A stretch of 64,000 bases of DNA from Actinospineispora eucalypti. Lineage in GTDB: Bacteria > Actinomycetota > Actinomycetes > Mycobacteriales > Pseudonocardiaceae. The notes beneath the pieces are model-generated. The model did not search any database, was not told where the DNA came from, and saw only the letters and a program-made list of their open reading frames with translations. The DNA lies in NCBI GenBank assembly GCA_014208095.1, contig JACHMT010000001.1, positions 3,038,001 through 3,102,000 on the forward strand, written 5' to 3'. This document shows positions 43,050-50,997 of the stretch, in pieces. The position numbers and the translations under genes were made by a program. Positions within the stretch are counted from its first letter, which is position 1. Each line of letters opens with the position of its first letter.

Positions 43050-44588
43050 GTGGACCTCGTGGGTAGGGCAAGAAGCTCCTACGACTACATCGTGGTCGGT
43101 GCCGGGACGGCCGGCTGTGTCCTGGCCGCCAGACTGTCCGAGGACTCCGACGTGAGGGTTCTGCTGTTGGAGGCTGGCGGGCGCGACATTCCGCCAGCAA
43201 TGGCCATGCCGGATGCGTGGCCATCCCTGTTGGGTACAGCGGTGGACTGGGCGGGTACCAGCACGGTGCAGGAGGGCACGGGAACCGCGATCCCGCTGCC
43301 CAGGGGACGTGGGCTGGGCGGGTCATCGAGCATCAACGGGCTGGACTTCCTGCGTGGGCACCGCTCGAGCTATGACGCGTGGCCCACAATGGGCGCGGAG
43401 AACTGGGGATTCGCCGATCTGCTGGAGTTCTTCCGCCGCAGCGAACGGGTACTCGACCGTGACTCGGACCTGCGGGGCACAGCGGGCCCCCTGACGCTTT
43501 CCCACCCCGCCGAGCCCAACCCGGTGGTGACGGCCTGCGTCGAAGCGGCGGTGCAGGTCGGGCACCCGCGAGCGGTCGATATCAGCGGTGGTCTGGACAC
43601 CGGGTTCGGTTGGTGTGACAACAACATCGTCGATGGAGCCAGGCAGAGCGCGGCCGACGCCTACCTGCGTCCAGCACTTCACCGGCCGAATCTGCACCTC
43701 GTCACCGACGCGCCAACCCGCCGGTTGCTGATCTCGAACGGCCGCTGCCACGGCGTCGAGTACCTGGTTGACGGCGAACCGGTCGAGGCGCGCGGGGGAC
43801 AGGTGCTGCTCGCGGCCGGAGCGATCGGCTCGCCGCGGCTGATGCTGCTGTCCGGAATCGGACCCGCGCGGCACCTGCGCTCGGTCGGCGTCGACGTGCT
43901 GCTGGACCTGCCCGGCGTGGGCGCGAACCTGCACGACCACCCCATGTCGACCGTCACCTACAGCTCGCCGCGGCCGATCCCGGTCACCCCGGCCAACCCA
44001 CCGGGCGAGGCACTCGGCCTCATCCGCAGCGATCCCACGCTCGACGCGCCGGACCTGCAGATCCTGTTCATCAGCCAGCCCCTGCGGGCACCCTCGCTTC
44101 CCGGCCCGGACAACGGCTACACGATTGCGTTCTCGGCGATGAGCCCACACAGCCGAGGCTCGGTGCGGCTGGCGAGCTCCGATCCCGACGCCGCGCCGCT
44201 GACCGACCCCGCCTACCTCACCGACCGGCGTGACCTGGACACGATGCGCCGCGGACTTGCCGCGGCCCGCCGGATCGGCTCGGCCGAGGCACTCCGCCTC
44301 TGGCGCGGGGAGGAAGTGCTGCCCGGGCCGCACGTGATCACCCGACCCGACATCAGTGACTTTCTCCGCAAGAGCCTGGTCCCGTACTTCCATTACGCCG
44401 GCACGTGCCGGATCGGCACGGACGAGGACGCCGTCGTCGACTCCGAGCTGCGGGTGCACGGAATCGACGGACTGCGCGTCGTCGACGCCTCGGTGATGCC
44501 CTCGATCGTGTCGGCCAACACGATTGCCACCGTCTACGCCATCGCGGAACGCGCCGCCCACATTCTGCGGTCCGCAGTCCAGGTCTGA
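43050..44588 (+). CDS. GMC-family FAD oxidoreductase (alcohol dehydrogenase/oxidase)
   Basis: A 512-residue glucose-methanol-choline oxidoreductase. The FAD-binding IVVGAGTAGCVLAARLSEDS is at about 14-33, GMC signature 1 is PRGRGLGGSSSINGLDFLRG (about 89-108), signature 2 is LLAAGAIGSPRLMLLSGIGP, and the catalytic His is in YFHYAGTCRIG with ANTIATVYAIAERAA at the end. It oxidises a primary or secondary alcohol. GTG 43050 follows the PEBP gene by 11 nt. It could supply the substrate of the aldehyde dehydrogenase at 38193. Confidence 0.9.
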   Translation: MDLVGRARSSYDYIVVGAGTAGCVLAARLSEDSDVRVLLLEAGGRDIPPAMAMPDAWPSLLGTAVDWAGTSTVQEGTGTAIPLPRGRGLGGSSSINGLDFLRGHRSSYDAWPTMGAENWGFADLLEFFRRSERVLDRDSDLRGTAGPLTLSHPAEPNPVVTACVEAAVQVGHPRAVDISGGLDTGFGWCDNNIVDGARQSAADAYLRPALHRPNLHLVTDAPTRRLLISNGRCHGVEYLVDGEPVEARGGQVLLAAGAIGSPRLMLLSGIGPARHLRSVGVDVLLDLPGVGANLHDHPMSTVTYSSPRPIPVTPANPPGEALGLIRSDPTLDAPDLQILFISQPLRAPSLPGPDNGYTIAFSAMSPHSRGSVRLASSDPDAAPLTDPAYLTDRRDLDTMRRGLAAARRIGSAEALRLWRGEEVLPGPHVITRPDISDFLRKSLVPYFHYAGTCRIGTDEDAVVDSELRVHGIDGLRVVDASVMPSIVSANTIATVYAIAERAAHILRSAVQV

Positions 44589-44601
44589 TCGATGTCAACG
44601 T

Positions 44602-44620
44602 ACCGGCACACCCTGCCGGT
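44602..44620 (+). terminator. Rho-independent-like terminator after the GMC gene
   Basis: ACCGGCA (44602-44608) and TGCCGGT (44614-44620) form a 7-bp stem with a 5-nt loop, followed by TTCTT. It lies 13 bp after the GMC stop and 30 bp before the aldo/keto reductase start, so it may end the operon or attenuate read-through. Confidence 0.5.
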
Positions 44621-44650
44621 TTCTTCGATGAGCAAGGTTGGGAGCACGTC

Positions 44651-45454
44651 ATGGCAATTGACGCGACTGCGGCGGGGATGATCTCGATCGCGGGGCGGAC
44701 CGTGCCGCGGATGGGCTTTGGAGCCATGCAACTGCGTGGGTCGGCCGGGCCCGAGGCCGCCTCGGCGGTGCTGCGCCGGGCGGTCGAGCTCGGGGTCCGG
44801 GTGATCGACACGGCGTGGTACTACGGCGACCACGCCGTCAACGGTTTCATCGCCGAAGCGCTGCGGCCTTATCCGGCGGAGCTCGTGTTGGCGACCAAGG
44901 CGGGCGCCCGTGCGAGCCACGTTGGTCATCCGCCTCAGCCAGACTATCGGCCTGACCAGTTGCGGGGCGGCAACGACCACGACCGGAGAGTGCTCGGTCT
45001 CGACACTGTCCCGCTTACCCATCTGAGGTGGATGGGCGCGGAGGACGTGTTCGACGGCGTGAGCTTCGACAGCGCGTTCGACACGATGCTGGAGATGCGT
45101 GCGGAGGGCCGGATCGAGCACGTCGGGCTGTCGAACGTCACGCTCGACCAGGTGCGCCGGGCCCAAGGGCGTGGCGCGGTTGCCAGCGTGTCGAACATGT
45201 TCAGTTACGGCAACCAGAGCGACACTCCGACGCTGGAGTTCTGCGAGGCCAACGGCATTCCGTATCTGGCGTGGGGACCACGCGGCTACGGTGCGACTGA
45301 CACCCCACCCGTCGAACCGGGGCAGACCGCGACGCAGGCGCGGCTCGCATGGCTGCTCGCGCGCTCTCCCGTCACGGTGGTGATCGCAGGCACGAGCAGC
45401 GTTGAGCACCTGGAGGAGAACATCGCGGCCGGGGCCGGTCCAGGACACCCGTGA
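44651..45454 (+). CDS. Aldo/keto reductase, C-terminus shortened
   Basis: A 267-residue AKR-fold protein. ATG 44651 has GGGAG 6 nt upstream. The catalytic Asp/Tyr region is VIDTAWYYGDHAVNGFIAEA (about 51-70), Lys is in LVLATKAGAR (about 84) and the His-equivalent region is LTHLRW. The late motif VIAGTSSVEHLEENIAAG is present, but the protein stops 6 residues later (AGPGHP), losing roughly the last 15-25 residues of typical relatives. The end coincides with the point where a convergent broken nitronate monooxygenase begins, so a deletion probably trimmed both genes. Confidence 0.78.
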   Translation: MAIDATAAGMISIAGRTVPRMGFGAMQLRGSAGPEAASAVLRRAVELGVRVIDTAWYYGDHAVNGFIAEALRPYPAELVLATKAGARASHVGHPPQPDYRPDQLRGGNDHDRRVLGLDTVPLTHLRWMGAEDVFDGVSFDSAFDTMLEMRAEGRIEHVGLSNVTLDQVRRAQGRGAVASVSNMFSYGNQSDTPTLEFCEANGIPYLAWGPRGYGATDTPPVEPGQTATQARLAWLLARSPVTVVIAGTSSVEHLEENIAAGAGPGHP

Positions 45455-45487
45455 CTGGTCCAGCTTGACCCCACCTCGGGCGGGTGC

Positions 45488-46203
45488 GCTGTGGTAGGCC
45501 TGACGGCGCGCCAGGGTGGCCCGGAACCCGAGTTCGAGGTCGTCGACGATCGCTTCGACGGGCTCGATCGCGTGGATGCTGCCGAGCCCCTGCCCGGCGG
45601 CCCACACGTCTTGCCACCGACGCGCACCGTCACCGGCCGTGTCGTAGTCGCGGCCCGCCGGTTTCGTCATGGTGTCCGGATCGAGCCCGTTGGCGACCAG
45701 GCTCGGGCGTAGCCACGACGCGTCGGTGCTGGTCACGGTGGCGGTGACGACCAGATCGTCCGGGCTATGGTCGACGACCATCTGCTTATACGCATGCGGG
45801 GCAAGGCTCTCCTGGGCGGTGAGGAAACGCGTCCCGAGGTAGACCAGGTCGGCGCCGGCGGCGACCGAGCCCGCAACACCCGATCCGGTGCAGACACCAC
45901 CTCCCACGACCACCAGCCCGTCGAACATCTCGCGGACTCCCGCCAAGGTTGACCGCCCACGGCGCCACCTTCCCGCCGTCCGAGTCCCTCGCCCGGAGCC
46001 GGTCGGCGGTCGTCCCCATCCAGCGGTCCAGCTCGTCGGTGGTGCGGCAGTTGGCCGCCGGAAAGGCGCCGACGATTCCAGCCGAACAGGCCGACACCAC
46101 GAGATCCACGCCTGAGGAACATCGGCGCTGCGATGATCGGGAGCCGCAATTCACGCGTGATGCCGCCCGTCGTCGGCTCGTCGACGTTCTTGTCATGTTC
46201 CAT
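45488..46203 (-). pseudogene. Nitronate monooxygenase-like gene, multiply broken
   Basis: ATG 46203 (GGAG upstream) reads MEHDKNVDEPTTGGITRELR and LPIIAAPMFL, then the sense shifts frame to DLVVSACSAGIVGAFPAANC and GGKVAPWAVNL, and again to VREMFDGLVVVGGGVCTGSG and GADLVYLGTRFLTAQESLAP. The FMN-binding middle (about 60-70 residues between VNL and GVREMF) is missing, so at least two frameshifts and one deletion are present. The last frame has no stop at the expected end and runs into antisense of the aldo/keto reductase gene. The gene cannot give a functional enzyme. Confidence 0.75.
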
Positions 46204-46297
46204 GGCTCTCCGCTCCTGGGTCCGGATCGTCGACCTTTCTGACTTTGTTTGACATAGCAAGTACGTGCCTCAGTGCGTTGAGATGACCGAGGTTTGT

Positions 46298-46336
46298 TGC
46301 GGCTGGTTGCCGCAGTCGCTATGTTGCTACTATAAA
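46298..46336 (+). promoter_or_regulatory. Promoter with overlapping palindrome for the carotenoid oxygenase operon
   Basis: TTGCCG (46307-46312) and TATAAA (46331-46336) are spaced by 18 bp and could be -35 and -10. A palindrome TGCGGC-TGGTT-GCCGCA (46298-46314) overlaps the -35, a typical place for a repressor. The coding start is 76 bp further on. Confidence 0.4.
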
Positions 46337-46411
46337 CGAAGTTAGCTTGGAAGGCGGATCGGTGGTGTCTTCCGTCCCGCTGTCCGTGACCACATCTCAG
46401 GGAGCGTGCCC

Positions 46412-47890
46412 GTGACGCACCAGCCAGAGGCCCCGATCGCCGTCGCCCGACCGATGGCCCAGCCGGAGCAGGAGCACAACCCGTACACCCTCGGCGTCTT
46501 CGCTCCGGTCCACGAGGAGATCACGGCCGAGGACCTGCCGGTCGCCGGGACCATTCCGAAGGACCTCAATGGGGTCTACCTGCGCAACGGGCCGAACCGC
46601 CGGTTCGCGGCGCCCGGGCGGTTCCACCTGTTCGACGGCGACGGGATGGTCCATGCCATCCATTTCGAGAACGGTCGGGCTCGTTATCGAAACCGGTACG
46701 TGCGCACGCGCGCCTTCGAACACGAGTCAGGAGCCGATCGTGCTCTGTGGACAGGGCTGATGGAGAACCCGAGAGCCAACCCCTTCGGCAACACGCACGG
46801 CCTCAACATCAAGGACTCGGCGAATACGGACGTCATCTTCCATCGAGGCCAGGTCCTTGCCACCTGGTACCTGTGCGGCGCACCCTACGGCCTCGACCCG
46901 CTGTCGCTGGAGACCCTGGGTGCCCAGGACTTCCTGGGTACGTTCGCCGGGGACATGATGGCGCACCCGAAGGTCGACGAGGCGACCGGCGAGCTCTTCT
47001 GGTTCGACTACGGCCCCGACCGCGACTTCTTCCGCTACGGGATCATCGGCCCGGACGGAACCCAGACCCACCGGACCGACGTGCCGATCCCAGGTCCGCG
47101 CCTGCCCCACGACATGGCGATCACCCAGCGCTACGCGATTCTCATGGATCTGCCGCTGGTCCAGGACCATGAGGCACGGCGGAGCGGCAAGTACCGCATC
47201 TTCTACGACCGGGAACTGCCCGCACGGTTCGCGGTGCTGCCCCGCCACGGCGAAGCCTCGACGGTGCGCTGGTTCGAAGCCGAGCCCTGCTACATCTACC
47301 ACGTCGTCAACTCGTGGGAAGAGGGCGACGAGATCGTCCTGGACGCCTGCCGGGTGAAGAACCCGCAGCACCAGACGACTTTTGCCTCGCCGCTGGCGAA
47401 CATGCTCGCCTACATGCGCCTCGACGCCCAGCTGTACCGGTACCGCTTCAACCTGCGGACCGGCACAACCACAGAGGCACCCCTCGACGACGACAACATC
47501 GAGTTCCCCAGCGTCGACTCCAGGATCATGAGCAGGCCGCACCGCTACTCCTACAACATGCACCTCGCCAACGAACCGACCCTCAAGTTCGACGGGATCG
47601 TGCGGTTCGACTCTCTGACCTGCAACAAAGAACAGTTCAGCTTCGGTCCAGGGCGTTGGGGCTCGGAAGCACCGTTCGCCGCGCGGGACGGCTCTCGGGA
47701 CGAGACCGACGGGTACCTCGTCAGCTTCGTGACCGATGAGGCCGAGAACCGCTCGGAGGTCGTCGTTCTCGCCGCCGATGCCATCGAGGCCGGACCGATC
47801 GCGCGGATCTCGCTGCCGCGCCGGGTGCCGAGCGGATTCCACGCCTGCTGGGTCCGAGCCGACCAACTGAAGGGCCAGGTTGACCGATGA
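46412..47890 (+). CDS. Carotenoid oxygenase family (stilbene/apocarotenoid-cleaving) dioxygenase
   Basis: A 492-residue member of the carotenoid cleavage oxygenase family, Fe(II) enzymes that split a C=C bond with oxygen. The four iron His are visible in MMAHPKVDEATGEL (about 184), LPHDMAITQRY (about 232), CYIYHVVNSWEEGD (about 296) and SGFHACW (about 476). Further family marks are LNGVYLRNGPN and FHLFDGDGMVHAI. Bacterial members include lignostilbene dioxygenases, so a stilbene or phenylpropenoid substrate fits the aromatic genes nearby. GTG 46412 is chosen for its GGGAG spacing over GTG 46406. It overlaps the next gene as ATGA. Confidence 0.9.
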   Translation: MTHQPEAPIAVARPMAQPEQEHNPYTLGVFAPVHEEITAEDLPVAGTIPKDLNGVYLRNGPNRRFAAPGRFHLFDGDGMVHAIHFENGRARYRNRYVRTRAFEHESGADRALWTGLMENPRANPFGNTHGLNIKDSANTDVIFHRGQVLATWYLCGAPYGLDPLSLETLGAQDFLGTFAGDMMAHPKVDEATGELFWFDYGPDRDFFRYGIIGPDGTQTHRTDVPIPGPRLPHDMAITQRYAILMDLPLVQDHEARRSGKYRIFYDRELPARFAVLPRHGEASTVRWFEAEPCYIYHVVNSWEEGDEIVLDACRVKNPQHQTTFASPLANMLAYMRLDAQLYRYRFNLRTGTTTEAPLDDDNIEFPSVDSRIMSRPHRYSYNMHLANEPTLKFDGIVRFDSLTCNKEQFSFGPGRWGSEAPFAARDGSRDETDGYLVSFVTDEAENRSEVVVLAADAIEAGPIARISLPRRVPSGFHACWVRADQLKGQVDR

Positions 47891-48966
47891 CGTACCGAGT
47901 CGTGCAATGGGCCAGCGGTGCCATGGGAAGGGCGTGTCTGCGCGGTGTCATCGACCACCCCGGCACCGACCTGGTCGGGATCTACGTCTACAGCGCCGAC
48001 AAAGCCGGCAAGGACGCGGGCGAGATCGCTCGACGAGATCTCACCGGCGTAACCGCCACACGATCGGTGGACGAGATCCTCGCTCTCGACGCCGACGTCG
48101 TCATTCACACCTCTCGGCTCGGGCGCTACGGAAGCCACGACGCCGAGATCATCCCGTTGCTGGAATCCGGCAAGAACGTCATCAGCATCAACGGCTACAG
48201 CTGGCCGGACTATTGGGCCGACGAACGCAGTGAGGCGCTGGAGGCCGCCTGCCGGAAGGGTGGCGCCAGCCTGATGCTGGCCGGGCTCAATCCGGGCTTC
48301 GTGGGGGAGCAACTGGCGGTGGTGGTGTCAGGGCTGACGACGGCGCTGGAGAATGTGGAGATCACCGAATGCGCCGACGGCCGCGAGATCAGGGATCCGG
48401 ACTATCTCTTCGGGGCGTTGGGTTTTGGTGCCGACCCGTCGTCGGTCGATCCCAATGACCCGTCGTGGCGGCCGGTCGGCGGTCTCAACGGCATGTACGA
48501 GGAATGTGTCGCGTCGGTGGCGCGAGAACTCGGCATGACGCTGGAGCGGGTCGAAACCGATCACCGTCTGCACGTCGCGACGCACGACCTGGAACTGGCC
48601 GCCGGTGTCGTGCACAAGGGCACGGTCAGTCACACGAACTGGCGCTGGAATGGCATCGTTGCCGGCCGGCCGGCGGTCACGATGTCGATTCACTGGTACG
48701 TCGACATCACACACCTGGATCAACCCGACCCGCCACTGTGGCAGGTCGAGGTCACCGGGCATCCCGGTGTTTCGGTCTCGGTGTCGATGGGCAAACACCG
48801 ATTCGACGGATCGCGGGCAAGTGCCGAGGAGTACGCGCTGGCCGCCACCGTGCTCAACTCGATCCCGCACGTCGTCGGTGCGCCGCCCGGAGTCCTCAGC
48901 CGTCCGCCTGTCACCCCCTACCGCGACGACTACTCCGCCCCGCATCCGCTGCTCACCGCGCGGTGA
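47887..48966 (+). CDS. DapB-like NAD(P)-dependent dehydrogenase
   Basis: A 359-residue protein with a dihydrodipicolinate-reductase-like N-terminal Rossmann fold: YRVVQWASGAMGRACLRGVI, then DHPGTDLVGIYVY and DADVVIHTSRLGRYG. The C-terminal half resembles the 2,4-diaminopentanoate dehydrogenase-like family (YLFGALGFGADP, HRLHVATHDLEL, VSHTNWRWNG). The substrate is unknown; coupling to the oxygenase through a 4-nt overlap suggests it acts on the cleavage product. Confidence 0.78.
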   Translation: MTYRVVQWASGAMGRACLRGVIDHPGTDLVGIYVYSADKAGKDAGEIARRDLTGVTATRSVDEILALDADVVIHTSRLGRYGSHDAEIIPLLESGKNVISINGYSWPDYWADERSEALEAACRKGGASLMLAGLNPGFVGEQLAVVVSGLTTALENVEITECADGREIRDPDYLFGALGFGADPSSVDPNDPSWRPVGGLNGMYEECVASVARELGMTLERVETDHRLHVATHDLELAAGVVHKGTVSHTNWRWNGIVAGRPAVTMSIHWYVDITHLDQPDPPLWQVEVTGHPGVSVSVSMGKHRFDGSRASAEEYALAATVLNSIPHVVGAPPGVLSRPPVTPYRDDYSAPHPLLTAR

Positions 48967-49922
48967 CCACAACCGGGGCGATCTACACTGGGTCGGTGCC
49001 CGCCGTGCCCGATGCATCGTCGAGCGCGATCGGGCGGGCACTGCTCATCCTGGGTGACCAGTGGGCGCTGCGCATCCTCCAGCGTGCGTTCCTCACCCGG
49101 ACCCGCCGGTTCGCCGACTGGCGTGACCAGCTCGGGATGTCGGAGTCCGTGCTCGCCGGGCGGATTCGCGAGTTGGTGACCGCCGAGCTGCTGGTCCCGG
49201 CCCCGTACCGGGAGGGTGGGCGTACACGCCACGAGTACCGTCTGACGCCGCAGGCGGTCGAACTGTGGTCGATGCTCGTCGCCATCTGGGCGTGGGAGCG
49301 CGAGTGGGTCGAGCATCCGGCCGACCCACCAGATTTGCTGCACAACCGCTGCGGTGCGTGCGTGGTGCCTCAGTTCGGGTGCTGGTCCTGCGGACGTGCG
49401 CCCGTGACAGCTCGAGAGACGCGCACGACCCGCACGGGCGAGGAGACGTTTGCCTCGGTGGCGGCGGCGCCTCGGCTCCACCGCCGCACCGTGCGAGCGG
49501 ACACTGCCTACGATCGGCTGTCCTACTACCCGGAGACTCTGGAGATCCTCGGGGACCGCTGGAGCACGGTGGTCCTCGCGGCGGCATTCCTCGGGGTTCG
49601 TCGGTTCGTCGACTTCCAGGCCGAGCTCGGTGCCGCGCCTTCGGTGCTCGCCCAGCGCCTACGGCGATTCGGCGAGCTGGGAGTGCTGGGCGCACCGGAG
49701 GACGGTAGCCGGGGCGACTACCGTCTCACCACCAAGGGAATGGCCTTCTTCCCCGTTCTTTCCTTTCTCGTCCATTGGGCACAGCGTTGGTACGGCGCTG
49801 GGCAGCCCGCGGCCCTGACAATCTGGCACCAAGAATGCGGCGCGGTTCTCGCCCCGATGTTCAGATGCCCGTCCTGCCACCTTCCGGTGCTGCGTGACGA
49901 GATCACCTTCAAGATCCCGTGA
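48963..49922 (+). CDS. Tandem HxlR-type regulator with two zinc-ribbon-like tails
   Basis: A 319-residue protein made of two HxlR winged-helix units. Unit one (about 17-115) contains ILGDQWALRILQRAFLTRTR and FADWRDQLGMSESVL; unit two (about 185-285) contains ILGDRWSTVVLAAAFLGVRR and FVDFQAELGAAPSVL. Each is followed by the same metal-site pattern, HNRCGACVVPQFGCWSC and HQECGAVLAPMFRCPSC. This is an internal duplication. HxlR proteins normally bind DNA as dimers, so one chain may act as a built-in dimer. GTG 48963 overlaps the upstream stop, giving a three-gene operon with the oxygenase, and its end overlaps the convergent luciferase-like gene by 14 nt. Confidence 0.82.
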   Translation: MTTTGAIYTGSVPAVPDASSSAIGRALLILGDQWALRILQRAFLTRTRRFADWRDQLGMSESVLAGRIRELVTAELLVPAPYREGGRTRHEYRLTPQAVELWSMLVAIWAWEREWVEHPADPPDLLHNRCGACVVPQFGCWSCGRAPVTARETRTTRTGEETFASVAAAPRLHRRTVRADTAYDRLSYYPETLEILGDRWSTVVLAAAFLGVRRFVDFQAELGAAPSVLAQRLRRFGELGVLGAPEDGSRGDYRLTTKGMAFFPVLSFLVHWAQRWYGAGQPAALTIWHQECGAVLAPMFRCPSCHLPVLRDEITFKIP

Positions 49923-50967
49923 AAGTGCCTCCGCCGTTCCTCCCTGTCTGCTCGCGGACGGCGGGGATGATCTCCTCGGTGAACGCGCGGAGGTTGGCGT
50001 GTGCTTCGTCGGGTGAGAGGTCGCCGAACCAGAGCGTGGCCTCGAAGAAGTTGATCGGGGCGGCGTCCACCTGGGCGAGCAGCGCGTCTCGGACGGTCTC
50101 GACGCTGCCGGCCAGGGCGTTGCCGCCGCGGATGGCCGCGTCGGAGTCGGCCAACGCGTCGACGCTCGGGTCGTCGTTCAGGTGCCAGAGGTGGGTGAGC
50201 TGGCGCATGAAGACGTCGTTCGCCTTGCGGAACCGGTCACAGGCCTCGTCGTCCGTGGCGCCGATATAGACGGTGCTCTGGACGCCGATGCGGGGCGCGG
50301 GGGCCGCCGGGCCGGCGTCTCCGTGCACCTCGTAGTACTTCGCCCAGTAGGCCTGCACCGCGCTGACGACCTTGCCGCCGTTCCACTTGCCGACGAAGTT
50401 GACGCCGTGGGCACCCGCCCACTCGGCGGTCGCCGTGTTGCTGGAGGCGTACCACAGCGGCGGGTGCGGCTGCTGGACCGGCCGGACCGACAGGGTGACG
50501 TCGTAGTCGCGCAGCAGGGTGCCGGAGTGCGTGAGCTGCCCGGTGCTCAGCCCGGTCCGGACCGCGTCGAGGGTCTCGGCGTAGATCGCCCTGGCCCGGC
50601 TGGCATCGACGCCGAGGAATGCGAGTTCGTACGGGCTGACCCCGCTCCCGACCCCGACGTCGAGGCGGCCGCCGCTGAGCTGGTCGAGGACGGCGATCTC
50701 CTCGGCCAGCCGCAGCGGGTCGTAGGCCGGCAGCACGTAGACCAGCGGACCCAGGCGCATCCGGCTCGTCCGCTGGCTCAGGGCCGCCAGGAACAGGTTC
50801 GGGGACGGGCAGACCGACAACGGGGTGCCGTGGTGCTCGGTCACGTGGTAGTGGTCGATGCCGGCGGCCTCGGCGGCGACGGCGAAGTCGAGTCGGTTCG
50901 CGAGCACTTCGCGAGGCGTCGAGATCCCGAGGTCGAACGAGTCGAAGATGCCGAAGGCGAACGACAT
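49909..50967 (-). CDS. Luciferase-like (LLM) flavin monooxygenase
   Basis: A 352-residue LLM-class protein starting MSFAFGIFDSFDLGISTPRE. Key segments are HYHVTEHHGTPLSVCPSPNL (about 39-58), LDQLSGGRLDVGVGSGVSPY (about 93-112) and PPLWYASSNTATAEWAGAHG. The TEHH and GRLDVGVGSG patterns fit the alkanal-monooxygenase-like, FMNH2-dependent branch. ATG 50967 has GAAAGGA upstream. It is followed in the same direction by nothing close; the transporter gene lies upstream. A reduced-flavin supplier such as the 2293 protein would be needed if it uses FMNH2. Confidence 0.82.
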   Translation of the reverse strand: MSFAFGIFDSFDLGISTPREVLANRLDFAVAAEAAGIDHYHVTEHHGTPLSVCPSPNLFLAALSQRTSRMRLGPLVYVLPAYDPLRLAEEIAVLDQLSGGRLDVGVGSGVSPYELAFLGVDASRARAIYAETLDAVRTGLSTGQLTHSGTLLRDYDVTLSVRPVQQPHPPLWYASSNTATAEWAGAHGVNFVGKWNGGKVVSAVQAYWAKYYEVHGDAGPAAPAPRIGVQSTVYIGATDDEACDRFRKANDVFMRQLTHLWHLNDDPSVDALADSDAAIRGGNALAGSVETVRDALLAQVDAAPINFFEATLWFGDLSPDEAHANLRAFTEEIIPAVREQTGRNGGGTFTGS

Positions 50968-50997
50968 GGGCAGGTCCTTTCGAGGGGTGAGGCGGAG

